This document shows, piece by piece, positions 35,116-44,964 of a stretch of DNA of 64,000 nucleotides. The notes beneath the pieces are model-generated. The model was not told the origin of the DNA, did no database searches, and worked only from the letters and a program-made list of their open reading frames with translations. The first letter of the stretch is position 1, and each line of letters starts with the position of its first letter. Location of the stretch: contig NZ_KK020676.1 in assembly GCF_000307775.2 (NCBI RefSeq), forward strand, positions 1,199,767 to 1,263,766, given 5' to 3'. Position numbers and translations under genes: made by a program. The stretch comes from Stutzerimonas stutzeri KOS6. GTDB lineage: Bacteria; Pseudomonadota; Gammaproteobacteria; Pseudomonadales; Pseudomonadaceae.

Positions 35116-38100
35116 ATGGAACTTAAAGACTTTCCCATGCTGTCCGAGGATGTGCTGATTCTTTCCACGGATGAGCGCATTGACCGCTTTCAAATCGGCC
35201 AGGCGATTTTCATCCAGGCTTATCAGGATGAATGGCTGGCAGTGCAGGGCGACGAACGCGTCAAAGTAAGCTGCTCCTCCGCCGATCAGGATCTTTTTAG
35301 CCGGCTGGCTCTGCGAGATCAGGTGCGTTGGCTACTGACCAGTAAGCAGGGCAGCAATAGGCTTTTGCTGCAGTACTGTGCGCCGGTTGAAGTGTCTGCC
35401 ATGCAGCTTGAGATTGGGGTCGATGAGCTGATTGCCGATGACCTCTTCAGCAAGCAGGAAATCGCAGATAAGAACATAGACCTGGCTTGCCGCTGGTTAG
35501 CCGATCAGTTCCTTGTACGTGGTCTTGAAGAAGGCGACTGGCTTACAGTTGCTCGATTCAGCAATAGCACCTCAAAAGGTGGTTTCCAGTTGCTGGGCAA
35601 GGGCTGGCGTGCGGATATTGAGCAACTGCAAGATCGTGGTCTTCTGATCAAACGCATTGCACGTCACTCGCGTCGTGACGGCGCCTATTCGTTACTGATC
35701 GGTCAGTTCGAGTTTCGTGATGCCTCCGTTGCTGCAGTTCTCCAAAGTGCAAGCCAGCAAGCATTGCTGGAGGCTGCCCTGCGCGACAGCGCCAGTTATC
35801 TTGAGTTGTGGAATCTCTACAACGATAAAGAATGGCAGGGCGCATTAAAGACGGCTGAGACCTTGCGCGCACTGCGCTTCGTTCAATGGGAGGGCGTTGA
35901 AGAAGGACGTGAGAATGTATGGCGGTTGACCCCGAAATCGCTGGATGACTATAGGGAGTTTCGTGAGCGTTGGCGCTCACTTGAACTGCCATCAAACACA
36001 CAAGTTGATCTCGGTGTGGAGCCTCCAGATTGGGCGGAGGAGCTTGTTACAGAAGAAGCGAAGGCCGATCAGAATACTCCGCGAGGCAGTATACGTTTTG
36101 AGCGTGACGCTATTGTTTTCAAGCCGGCTTCAACCAGGCCCGGAGTCCGTCCAAAAAAGCCGGAAGGCTGGCTCTACCTGTCACTAGCGGGGCACCGTAC
36201 TGTTGGTAAAAGACGTCTTGCTGCCAAACAGTCGATTGATTCGGGCAAGCGCCTGCCACAACTAAAATGGTTGCTGGAAGGTGTAACTGTGCCAGCTTCA
36301 AGGCGACGGACAATGAATGGGTTGACGCCCTATGCGCTGGAAACCTTCAAAGGCGGAAAGCCGACTGAGAAGCAGGCGCTGGCGTTGGATGCAGCACTCA
36401 ATACTCCTGATATCGCCATCATTATTGGTCCGCCCGGAACAGGGAAAACGCAGGTCATCGCCGCACTTCAGCGTCGCCTTGCGGAGGAAACCCAAGATAG
36501 AAATATCGCTGCACAGGTTCTTATCAGCAGTTTCCAGCACGATGCAGTAGACAATGCGCTGGATCGTAGCGATGTATTTGGCTTGCCGGGTGCTCGTGTG
36601 GGCGGCAAGCGCGGAGCACAAGATGAGGTGTCGGTAATTGATCCCTGGCTGGATCGGCAAGGCACTCATTTGCAGGAGAAGATCGCTGAGCAATACAGCA
36701 AGTATCCTGAACTGCAACTTATCCGGGACCTGACGACCCGATTAGCCCTGGCCAGAATGGCTGGTATTTCGCCAAGCCATCAAGCGCAGACCTTCACCGG
36801 TATTTTGAGTGCACTGCGTGAGCTGGATGGTAACGGTTTGATCCTGCCGCCAAAGCTTGAAACCCGACTTGAAGACTACATCGAGCACTTGCAAAGACAG
36901 AGCCCGGCTGCCAAGACGAATGGACAACAGTTTTTCGCTTTGAGGCGAATCCGAGCATTGCGGGTAGAACGAAATTCTTTCAGCGACGACGGGCCTGATC
37001 GTGCCTGGGACTTGCTGAGTTGGTTGAAGCGCGACATCGCTGACGCGAGCACCGACTGCCTTGCGTTGCTGCAAGAAGCGGCAGACAGCTCGCAGCCCTC
37101 GGATGCGCTGTTGCATGACCTGGCGGCCTTGAAAGACACACTGCTCGATCAGTTCATGCCCGATTACCGACCGGCGCAACTCAGGCAGCAGGCAGACCCT
37201 GAAGCCCTTGCTTTACTCGATGAAATTGATCGTTTTGTTGAGCACAGGCTGCGCCAACGAAAGCAGGGCGTGGCTTGGGTACTGGAACAACTTGCTGACA
37301 GCCTAGAAATGGACCGAAGGGCTGCGCAGGCAATTGTTTATGAGTATTCCATGGTAGTGGGTGCTACCTGTCAGCAGGCAGCAGGCAAACAGATGGCAAG
37401 CCTTAAGGCTCTCCCTGGTCTGGATAGCCCTGGTGTCGACTTCGATACTGTAGTGATCGATGAGGCGGCCCGAGCGAACCCTCTAGACCTCTTTATCCCC
37501 ATGTCCATGGCCAAACGCCGTGTGGTGTTGGTCGGGGATGACCGGCAGTTGCCGCACATGCTTGAGCCAGACATCGAAGGGCAGCTACAAGAAGAACATC
37601 TGCTCACCGAACTGCAGCTGATGGCTTTTCGCTCCAGTCTTTTCGAACGCATGCGGGTCAAGCTGCAAGACTTGGAAAAGGTAGACAACATTCGCCGTGT
37701 CGTAATGCTGGATACCCAGTTTCGTATGCATCCATTACTCGGTGAGTTTGTCAGCAAGCAGTTTTATGAATCGGTCGGCTTGGGCCAGATTCACACCCTT
37801 CGCCGTGCCGATGAATTTGCATTTACCGAAGCATTTCTCGCCGGTCTTGGTCCGTTGGCCGCTGATTATCGTGACCGAATTTGCCAGTGGATTGATGTGC
37901 CTGCATCGCAAGGCAAAGATCAGCGCAGTGGTACAAGCCGAGTCAGAGAGGCTGAGGCGCAACGCATCGCGGATGAGGTGGTCAGGCTTCTGAAAGCGGG
38001 GGGAGACAGTCTTTCGATCGGCGTTATTACCTTCTATGCAGCCCAGCGCGACTTGATCATGGAAAAACTCGCTGAGCAGCGTATCGGCGATACCCCTCTG

Positions 38101-38508
38101 ATGGAGTTCCGCAATGGGGCCTTCGAGCCGCACGAGCATTTCAAGTGGGCAAGAAAGGTACGTGGGGACGGCTCAGAAAGTCTGGAGGAAAGATTACGGG
38201 TCGGATCGGTCGACGCCTTCCAGGGTAAAGAATTTGATGTTGTGCTCTTGTCTTGCGTTCGTACCTATACCCCCGCAAAGCCTCTGCATAACGCCGACGA
38301 TAATGCCGAGCGTGAAAAGCAACTAAATCGGCAGTTTGGTTTTTTACGCTTACCCAACCGAATGAACGTAGCCATGAGTCGTCAGCGGCAAATGCTGATT
38401 TGCGTCGGGGATGCGGCTTTAGCCACTGCACCTGAGGCTACTGAAGCTGTACCAGCGCTGGCTGCTTTCCATCAGATGTGCGGAGGTGAACGTGGCCGCA
38501 TTCGTTGA
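35116..38508 (+). CDS. UPF1/DNA2-like superfamily 1 helicase
   Basis: 1,130 residues. The helicase half starts with Walker A GPPGTGKTQV (about 440) and continues with Walker B VIDEAARANPLDL (about 780), motif III VVLVGDDRQLPHML (about 802), RMHPLLGEF, SVDAFQGKEFDVVLLS and MNVAMSRQR near the C-terminus, as in the DNA2/UPF1/SMUBP branch of SF1. A 430-residue N-terminal region contains no recognisable nuclease. It overlaps the next gene by 17 bases. In TerY-P contexts such helicases are thought to process DNA or RNA under control of the phospho-relay; that is known from comparative genomics only. Confidence 0.9.
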   Translation: MELKDFPMLSEDVLILSTDERIDRFQIGQAIFIQAYQDEWLAVQGDERVKVSCSSADQDLFSRLALRDQVRWLLTSKQGSNRLLLQYCAPVEVSAMQLEIGVDELIADDLFSKQEIADKNIDLACRWLADQFLVRGLEEGDWLTVARFSNSTSKGGFQLLGKGWRADIEQLQDRGLLIKRIARHSRRDGAYSLLIGQFEFRDASVAAVLQSASQQALLEAALRDSASYLELWNLYNDKEWQGALKTAETLRALRFVQWEGVEEGRENVWRLTPKSLDDYREFRERWRSLELPSNTQVDLGVEPPDWAEELVTEEAKADQNTPRGSIRFERDAIVFKPASTRPGVRPKKPEGWLYLSLAGHRTVGKRRLAAKQSIDSGKRLPQLKWLLEGVTVPASRRRTMNGLTPYALETFKGGKPTEKQALALDAALNTPDIAIIIGPPGTGKTQVIAALQRRLAEETQDRNIAAQVLISSFQHDAVDNALDRSDVFGLPGARVGGKRGAQDEVSVIDPWLDRQGTHLQEKIAEQYSKYPELQLIRDLTTRLALARMAGISPSHQAQTFTGILSALRELDGNGLILPPKLETRLEDYIEHLQRQSPAAKTNGQQFFALRRIRALRVERNSFSDDGPDRAWDLLSWLKRDIADASTDCLALLQEAADSSQPSDALLHDLAALKDTLLDQFMPDYRPAQLRQQADPEALALLDEIDRFVEHRLRQRKQGVAWVLEQLADSLEMDRRAAQAIVYEYSMVVGATCQQAAGKQMASLKALPGLDSPGVDFDTVVIDEAARANPLDLFIPMSMAKRRVVLVGDDRQLPHMLEPDIEGQLQEEHLLTELQLMAFRSSLFERMRVKLQDLEKVDNIRRVVMLDTQFRMHPLLGEFVSKQFYESVGLGQIHTLRRADEFAFTEAFLAGLGPLAADYRDRICQWIDVPASQGKDQRSGTSRVREAEAQRIADEVVRLLKAGGDSLSIGVITFYAAQRDLIMEKLAEQRIGDTPLMEFRNGAFEPHEHFKWARKVRGDGSESLEERLRVGSVDAFQGKEFDVVLLSCVRTYTPAKPLHNADDNAEREKQLNRQFGFLRLPNRMNVAMSRQRQMLICVGDAALATAPEATEAVPALAAFHQMCGGERGRIR

Positions 38509-39982
38509 GTCGGGCTTGTACCTAAAGTTTGATGCTAAGCCCAGAGGTAAGAGAAAGGCATTGCTTTGGCCGGTACTGGTACACCGTGTTCTGTATCCAG
38601 ACCCCAAACGGCCACAATTGAACCTACTGCAGCGAGCGGTACTTGGTTTGGTTCGTGCCAAAACTGTACGTGCAGAGGATCTTGCTGAATTGACTGGGCT
38701 TCACCTGAATCTGATCAAGTTGATACAGGCTCAGTGTGTCAGTAATGGATGGCTGGTTGATAACGCAGATGCCCTGACACTCAATGGCGAAAGGCTCTTG
38801 GATGATCAGGATGTCGCTGATACCAATATGAAATCCGGCTATTTATTGCAGGACGCGCTCACCGGAAAATTTTGGCCTCGCCTTGTTGTGCAACTGAGCC
38901 AAATGGAGCCTGTGGACCAAATGGCTCGGTTCCCCGAGTTCATGATCGAGAGGAAAACAGGTCAATCCATCCGGCCCTTCAAGATTGCCGCTGCACATAC
39001 CAAGCTACCAAGCCTAGATCATGAGTCGTTGATGTTTGCCTACCGTGATTACCGTGAGGATTACTCGGCGTCACGGCAACTGGGAGAGTCAACGGGTTTA
39101 CCTGAGCACGTTAGTTTGCAAGGTGTTCAGCGTCTGGACGCCATTGCTCAGCCCGCTCGGGTTCTGGTTTGGGTAACCGCCGATGAGCATGGACAGGGTC
39201 TGTGGGCTGTCAAGGACCCTTTTGGATTGCGGGAGAATGCGTGGTGGTTGCAGGAATCACTTCTTCAAGCGATTGAGCAGGATGATCGCTTGCTTGCTCA
39301 TCTTGAGAGCCTGGTCGGTATTGCGCGAATAGAAAACCAGCCTGTTGATGAGTGGCTTGAAGCGCTGCGCAAACAGACAGAGCTTCAGGTGCTGATTGAA
39401 TATCCCTGGGTGGAGCGCCAGCCAGATATCAAACGGCATCTGGCGGCATTGCTGGTGCGTCGGGAGAAGCTGCAGCAGGGTGATAACAGCCACCAGGAAC
39501 TGGATGCGGCCCTAGTAGAAAGTCAGAAGCTGCTTGAGGTGCTGATGCAGTGGCTAATTCGCACCTACCCCGCGGATGTGGGTGTATTGCCCACGCAGCA
39601 AAGACTCGACTTTAAGCTCAATCAGAACCTTCTCAAGGCTTTGCAGGTGCCTGCCTTAACAGCTGATGTCATCAATCTACTGGCTAGGCAAAAACTTGAT
39701 CAGGTCATTCGCGCCTGCGCTACACCTGTTTCCTCACTAAAGGCACTGCTTTTTGCTGCGGTCATGGGAACACTCAATGAATCACGCCATCCTCTCAAGG
39801 TGATGGGGCAAAACGAGCTGCAGCTTAAGAAGCTGTTGGAGCTGGCAGATCTGCGCAATCAGAGCAGCCATGCCCAAAGCAGCTTTACAGGCAAACAACC
39901 AATTCAACTCACGACACGTGTGGCGCTGGACAGTATCCAGTTCGCCCTGAGCTTTACTGCACAGTTTAAGGAATGGATGTAA
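38492..39982 (+). CDS. Winged-helix protein of the TerY-P operon
   Basis: 496 residues from GTG 38492, chosen because a GGAGG ribosome site sits 5 bases upstream. Residues about 45-95 (RAVLGLVRAKTVRAEDLAEL... NGWLVDNADALTLNGERLL) are a winged HTH. The remainder is a largely helical protein with a central beta segment (PARVLVWVTADEHGQGLWAV) and no catalytic motif that I can identify. The gene overlaps the helicase (17 bases) and the AAA+ gene (1 base). It could tether the complex to DNA. Confidence 0.75.
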   Translation: MAAFVESGLYLKFDAKPRGKRKALLWPVLVHRVLYPDPKRPQLNLLQRAVLGLVRAKTVRAEDLAELTGLHLNLIKLIQAQCVSNGWLVDNADALTLNGERLLDDQDVADTNMKSGYLLQDALTGKFWPRLVVQLSQMEPVDQMARFPEFMIERKTGQSIRPFKIAAAHTKLPSLDHESLMFAYRDYREDYSASRQLGESTGLPEHVSLQGVQRLDAIAQPARVLVWVTADEHGQGLWAVKDPFGLRENAWWLQESLLQAIEQDDRLLAHLESLVGIARIENQPVDEWLEALRKQTELQVLIEYPWVERQPDIKRHLAALLVRREKLQQGDNSHQELDAALVESQKLLEVLMQWLIRTYPADVGVLPTQQRLDFKLNQNLLKALQVPALTADVINLLARQKLDQVIRACATPVSSLKALLFAAVMGTLNESRHPLKVMGQNELQLKKLLELADLRNQSSHAQSSFTGKQPIQLTTRVALDSIQFALSFTAQFKEWM

Positions 39983-42426
39983 TGGGGAAGAAGAGCGCGA
40001 ATAAATTTGGCCCTCAACAAGTGCCTGCAGCAGCTGCAGTATCACGTCCTTCGCTGGAGAAGCAGCTTCATACTTGGGAGGCTTCATTTGAGAGCGCCTC
40101 CAAGGTTTACCAGTCGTTTGATATGAGCATGAGTATCCATGTGGATCAGGACTGGTTACTTAGTGTGCTTGAAAGGTTTCAGGCCGAAGGTGACACCGAT
40201 CTAGCGCGCTGGATTGAGCGATTTGCCGATTTCTGCAAAGAGCTGGTTAAGCTCAAGGAGCGTTTACACGAGGAGTATGCAGAGCGCTGGGATCAGGCCA
40301 ACAACCTAGTCGCCGGTATTGGCTCAAGGGAGCAGGCACTTGCAGAGCAACAGGATGCTTTCGCGACTGCAAAGGCAGCCTTTGATCAAGCAAAGGCTGC
40401 CTTTGAAGACGAGCAGGCCCAACTGGCGCGTAAGAAATCAGAGCTGCTGGATGCAGAGCGCTCACTTAACCTGCGCGAAGCCAACGCTCAGGCGGGTTTT
40501 GTCGAGCAGAATGAACAGGCCTTGCGCCAGCTTGAGGAGCGTCAACAACAACTTATCAAGCAGCAAGAAAGCTCACTACGAGAGCTGCAGGATGAAAAGC
40601 GCAAGCTTGATGCCGAGCTGGCACAAGCTGCCCGACGCTTGGCAGAGATCAAATATAACTGCTCCGAGGAAGAATCTGAGCGCATAAAGCAGCTCGATGA
40701 TCGTGAACATGAAATCAAGCAGAGCAAGATGGAGCTTGATCGTGAGCGCAGTCGTATGGATCGCGAGTGGGCTGATATCAAAGCTACGCAAGCCAACCTT
40801 GAACAACGTGTTGCAGCTGAAATGGAAGCTGAGCGCGCAAGCCACGAGCGTGCAATAGCAAAACTTGAAAGCCAGCGCGAGTCGGCCTGGAATAAGGCCG
40901 ATGAACTCAAAGAGAAACTCGCTGACCTGCAGGAACTGGCGCAGGCACTCGGAGATCAATCCGCTGCGGATATCTTGGGACAACTCGATGAGTTAAAGCG
41001 TGAGAACGCAATGCTGAAACGCAGTTTGGAGCAGTCGGATACTTCCGAGCTTCAGCGTGAAATCGACTATCTGCGCAGCAGCAAGGCGGATCTCGAGCGT
41101 GATCTTGCTGTGATAAGACCCGAGTTGGATGAGTCGCGGCGCGAGTTGAGTAGCAAGCGTGTTGCTTCAACTGAGCTTGAGGCTGTGGCTCGGGAAAAGC
41201 GTGTGCTTGAGCAGCATAAAAACACGCTGACTGTGCACATTGATGATCTGGAAAGCCGCATAGAGCAGTTAACCAGTGCCCAGAAGACTCAGACGCCTTT
41301 CCCAGCCATGTCGCTGATGGATTCTGGAAAGGAATATCGAGCAAGCATGGAGCACGAGTCCGTGCCTGGACTCAAACAGTTTGCTGAAGAGCTCCAGCAT
41401 CGTATTGCTACGGCGGAAGAGCAGGTTGAGCTGTTTTATCCCCTTGAAGATATTCGCCTGCTGCTAGGCGGATTGGCTATGAGTCAGCTGCATGTCTTCC
41501 AGGGCATCAGTGGTACGGGTAAGACCAGTCTGGCGAAGGCTTTTGCCAAGGCCATGGGTGGCTTCTGTACCGATATTGCCGTCCAGGCGGGCTGGCGTGA
41601 TCGGGATGATTTGCTCGGCCACTACAACGCCTTTGAGCGACGTTTCTACGAGAAGGATTGTCTGCAAGCCCTTTATAAGGCGCAAACACCGCGCTGGAGG
41701 GATACCTGTAATGTGATTCTTCTCGACGAGATGAACCTTTCTCGCCCCGAGCAGTACTTTGCAGAGTTTCTCTCGGCTCTTGAGAAAAACAATCGGGATG
41801 AGCGTCTGATCAGCCTTGCAGAGACGGCCATGCCCAATGCGCCTGTCATGCTGCGTGATGGGCGCAAGATTCTTGTGCCTAGCAACGTCTGGTTTATCGG
41901 TACCGCCAACCATGACGAAACAACCAATGAGTTGGCTGATAAAACCTATGACCGCGCGCATGTGATGACCCTGCCGAAGCAGGACCACCGCTTCAGTATC
42001 AAACAATACGACCCCGCAAGTTTCTCGTATGCCTCTCTGAACAAAGCCTTCGACGAGGCATGCAATAAACATCGGCAGGAAGTCGCTGAGTTGTTGGGGT
42101 GGCTCAGTAATGACGGCCTGACCACGCGATTGGAAAAGGATTTTGGCTTAGGTTGGGGTAATCGTTTCGAGAAGCAAGCGATGCGCTTTATTCCTGTGAT
42201 TAAAGCTGCGGGAGGATCTGAGGCAGAAGCTCTTGATCACCTATTGTCCACGCGTGTGATGCGTAAGGGTAAGGTTACCGGCCGATACGACGTGAGCCTT
42301 GATGCACTAAAAAACCTCCAGGAAGGGCTGCTTACTTTCTGGGATGAAGCAGGTCTTGAAGGTGTACCGCAAAGCTGTGTTGAACTGCTAGAAAATGACA
42401 TTCGTCGACTGGAAGGCGTTAGCTGA
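39982..42426 (+). CDS. Coiled-coil AAA+ ATPase, McrB-like
   Basis: 814 residues from ATG 39982, overlapping the previous stop (TAATG). Residues about 100-435 are one long coiled coil (AFATAKAAFDQAKAAFEDEQ... and repeated EL/ER heptads). It ends in an AAA_5/McrB-type ATPase: Walker A GISGTGKTSLAK (about 508), Walker B VILLDEMNLSRPEQYF (about 578; NLSRPEQYF is characteristic of McrB) and sensor FIGTANHDE (about 639). McrB forms GTP-driven hexamers that deliver DNA to the McrC nuclease. Here the coiled coil replaces the N-terminal DNA-binding domain. Its stop overlaps the next start (TGATG). Confidence 0.88.
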   Translation: MGKKSANKFGPQQVPAAAAVSRPSLEKQLHTWEASFESASKVYQSFDMSMSIHVDQDWLLSVLERFQAEGDTDLARWIERFADFCKELVKLKERLHEEYAERWDQANNLVAGIGSREQALAEQQDAFATAKAAFDQAKAAFEDEQAQLARKKSELLDAERSLNLREANAQAGFVEQNEQALRQLEERQQQLIKQQESSLRELQDEKRKLDAELAQAARRLAEIKYNCSEEESERIKQLDDREHEIKQSKMELDRERSRMDREWADIKATQANLEQRVAAEMEAERASHERAIAKLESQRESAWNKADELKEKLADLQELAQALGDQSAADILGQLDELKRENAMLKRSLEQSDTSELQREIDYLRSSKADLERDLAVIRPELDESRRELSSKRVASTELEAVAREKRVLEQHKNTLTVHIDDLESRIEQLTSAQKTQTPFPAMSLMDSGKEYRASMEHESVPGLKQFAEELQHRIATAEEQVELFYPLEDIRLLLGGLAMSQLHVFQGISGTGKTSLAKAFAKAMGGFCTDIAVQAGWRDRDDLLGHYNAFERRFYEKDCLQALYKAQTPRWRDTCNVILLDEMNLSRPEQYFAEFLSALEKNNRDERLISLAETAMPNAPVMLRDGRKILVPSNVWFIGTANHDETTNELADKTYDRAHVMTLPKQDHRFSIKQYDPASFSYASLNKAFDEACNKHRQEVAELLGWLSNDGLTTRLEKDFGLGWGNRFEKQAMRFIPVIKAAGGSEAEALDHLLSTRVMRKGKVTGRYDVSLDALKNLQEGLLTFWDEAGLEGVPQSCVELLENDIRRLEGVS

Positions 42427-44228
42427 TGTGGCTGGACAGGCTGACAGGTCAGGAGCTGAGTGAGCTTCCGGAAAAGGTGGTACCTGGTCGGTATTGGGCA
42501 GATACCACCGGGTTGACCCTGAATGGTCATACGCCCAATTTCTCGGGCATTTTGGTGGGCGATGACGGACAGCGCTGCCAGCTCAATGATCAGGTTCGCT
42601 CGTTCATCCTGCCCAACCAAGTCGATGCTGCGAGCAACGACCTTCTGTTCAAAGCCATAGCCACCATAGATGCCGATCTCCAGCAGGCTGGCGCATTGAT
42701 ATCCCCGCTTATGCCGGCTGCGATTGTCGATGATCAAGGGCATCTCCAACCGTTTGAGGAGAGGCTGCTGGAGGTACTACGTGAAGGCCATCTTCATCGA
42801 ATTTCTCAACGCCCGCGGCTGGACATGCACTATGAGGATGAGGTCACCGATATTGCTCGTGCACGTAGGTTGTCCAGAGGAGCGCTGGTCCATCTTGCGT
42901 CCCATTCGGAGTGCTGGCAGCGACAGACGCTGAGTGGTGTTATCCCACGAAAGGTGATGGCTCGATTCAGTAAGGATGATTACGGTATTTACGAAAACCG
43001 TCTCTATGCAAGGCTACTCGACGAAGCAGATAGGTATGTGCGGGCCCGCCTTTCAACACTTGGCAGTTTGAAGGCGACGCTTGAGCAAGCGATGGAGTTT
43101 TACAAGTCAGCAGATATTGATCACCGGCTTGCCCGTGCTGTGTGCGATATCTGGGGTATGACCTTTGACCAGAGTTCTACAGGGAAGGCTTTCAAGGTAT
43201 TAAATGAAAACCTACACAAACTAGAAATTCTGCATAAAACCATTTGTGGGTTGCGGCAAAGCGGCCTCTACACACTCGTTGATCGCAATGCTCGGGTTGC
43301 GAGTGCGTTACACCGTACCAACATCCTCAGCCACGACCCACATTACAGGCATGTGGCCACACTATGGGAGCTCCTTGGCAAGACCCACGCCGGTGCTACT
43401 GTAGACGCAGAGGAGCGCTTTAAGCGGAACCAAAATCTTGCTCAAGCTTACTCACGTTACGCAGGGCTTGTCCTGCGCAGAGCACTGCATCCCTACCTTG
43501 GTGGCAGGGATCAAGGTATTTGGGCCGGTAAAACTCTGCAGCTCCGTCAGAAGAGATTGGAATGGGAGTTACTGATTACACGCGCTTCTGGCGAAGAAGT
43601 ACTGCTGACGGTTGTACCCTGGCTGACAACTGATCACGAACCAGAGGTGGAGGTACCTTCCAATCGGTATATCGCCTGGCCTGCTATAGGTCACGATCTT
43701 CAGGGAGATGCCTTTCTGGGGCAGTGGGTGCCACTTTCACCTTCAGATATGTACTGCGAAGAACGATTTGGCTTGTTAGTAGACCAAACTCTGCAACGCA
43801 TTTTGCTGGAGAGCTATGGTCGGCAGCTAGAGAAAATTCCGACAGTAGCAATCAGCCTGACCAAGGGTGCGTCGGCATTGCAAGTCGACCTACAAACCAA
43901 AACGATGCAAGTTCGAGACATGCTAGGGGATGGCCTCCTTTCGGATCTTCATGCGGCATTGAAGTCCGCCAATGCAGTTCGGCTTGGTTCTGAGTTGCTC
44001 GAGCGCAACCAGGAACTTGCTTATTTGCAGTGCTGCCCCGTATGCAAAAAACAGGGGCGTTTGATTTTCCAGAGTCCGGCTGGATTCAGGGCAGAATGTG
44101 ACTCGTGTGGGACGGTTCGCTACCTGCGTGGCCCCAAGGGGCAGCGCCAATATGAGCAGCTTTTGGGTGGAAAGTACGATTTCCGGACGCAGGGTCGTAG
44201 AGGCTGGGCGTTGTCAATTACAGGCTGA
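42426..44228 (+). CDS. DUF2357/McrC-like protein with C-terminal zinc ribbon
   Basis: 600 residues, coupled to the McrB-like gene. The segment YGIYENRLYARLLDEADRYVR (about 190-210) matches the E-N-R core of DUF2357, the partner domain of McrB-like ATPases. Near the C-terminus is a zinc ribbon, CCPVCKKQ...CDSCG (about 536-560). The PD-(D/E)XK nuclease expected of McrC is not evident by eye; a diverged version might lie around residues 380-420. It closes the seven-gene run. The McrC role is inferred from pairing and the short DUF2357 match. Confidence 0.6.
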   Translation: MWLDRLTGQELSELPEKVVPGRYWADTTGLTLNGHTPNFSGILVGDDGQRCQLNDQVRSFILPNQVDAASNDLLFKAIATIDADLQQAGALISPLMPAAIVDDQGHLQPFEERLLEVLREGHLHRISQRPRLDMHYEDEVTDIARARRLSRGALVHLASHSECWQRQTLSGVIPRKVMARFSKDDYGIYENRLYARLLDEADRYVRARLSTLGSLKATLEQAMEFYKSADIDHRLARAVCDIWGMTFDQSSTGKAFKVLNENLHKLEILHKTICGLRQSGLYTLVDRNARVASALHRTNILSHDPHYRHVATLWELLGKTHAGATVDAEERFKRNQNLAQAYSRYAGLVLRRALHPYLGGRDQGIWAGKTLQLRQKRLEWELLITRASGEEVLLTVVPWLTTDHEPEVEVPSNRYIAWPAIGHDLQGDAFLGQWVPLSPSDMYCEERFGLLVDQTLQRILLESYGRQLEKIPTVAISLTKGASALQVDLQTKTMQVRDMLGDGLLSDLHAALKSANAVRLGSELLERNQELAYLQCCPVCKKQGRLIFQSPAGFRAECDSCGTVRYLRGPKGQRQYEQLLGGKYDFRTQGRRGWALSITG

Positions 44229-44307
44229 TCTTAGATTTGCTATTGAGTTATAGCGAAATTTGAAGATCTGAATGCTTTTTTATTAGTGCGTTTTGAGGAG
44301 CAAGCAT

Positions 44308-44919
44308 GTGTCGATGCCTGTCTTAACCTATGGGTGTACTGGGTGTGATCTGCATGCATGGGATGCACAAACCTGGGGTTATCGCTTTTACATAATTGAT
44401 GGCAAAGAGCTAAAGATGCGTGTTGCCATGGGTTGGTGTGACAGCTGCCATGATTTGTCAGGTATCGAGGTCAAGCCTGATGAAGCCATTGAGGCAGAAA
44501 TAGCCAAAGAGGTTGAGCATCTGCGCAGCGTGGTTGAAAACGAGCTGTTGAACAACCCGCCGATTAGGCGCTGGTGGCAGATAAGGGCAGTGGAAACCCC
44601 AGCACTAATTTGCGCTAAATCTGAACTTGTAGCTGCTCAAGAAAGGCTTCGACTTGTGCAGCAGCTGTGCAGCCTTATGGTTAATCGGAAAAGCGGGGGG
44701 CGATGCCTAACCTGTGGCTCTGAGCAATCCACAATTTTGCCAGTTTTACCGATATCGGCATCCTTCGACCGCATTTATCCAGATCCAAAGCCAATAGGTT
44801 TCACACACCCAGGTTGTGGAGGTGAATTGACAGTTTGCAGTGATGGACTGCGCTTAAATATTCAACCTGTTCGCAGGGCTTACGACACAGAGGGCAGGCT
44901 GCTAGAAGCTGACTCATAA
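44308..44919 (+). CDS. Zinc-ribbon protein, unknown function
   Basis: About 203 residues from GTG 44308, favoured by an AGGAG ribosome site seven bases upstream; ATG 44314 is close. It holds several cysteine pairs: CTGC (about 9), CDSC (about 48), CLTC (about 132) and HPGC (about 171), consistent with one or two zinc-binding ribbons. A helical middle separates them. The gene stands 79 bp after the TerY-P operon and 45 bp before the radical SAM cassette, so its operon membership is unclear. I do not recognise it. Confidence 0.6.
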   Translation: MSMPVLTYGCTGCDLHAWDAQTWGYRFYIIDGKELKMRVAMGWCDSCHDLSGIEVKPDEAIEAEIAKEVEHLRSVVENELLNNPPIRRWWQIRAVETPALICAKSELVAAQERLRLVQQLCSLMVNRKSGGRCLTCGSEQSTILPVLPISASFDRIYPDPKPIGFTHPGCGGELTVCSDGLRLNIQPVRRAYDTEGRLLEADS

Positions 44920-44964
44920 CAGGGCCAACCTTCCGAGCTGGAAGTCCATATACGTTAGTTCAAA

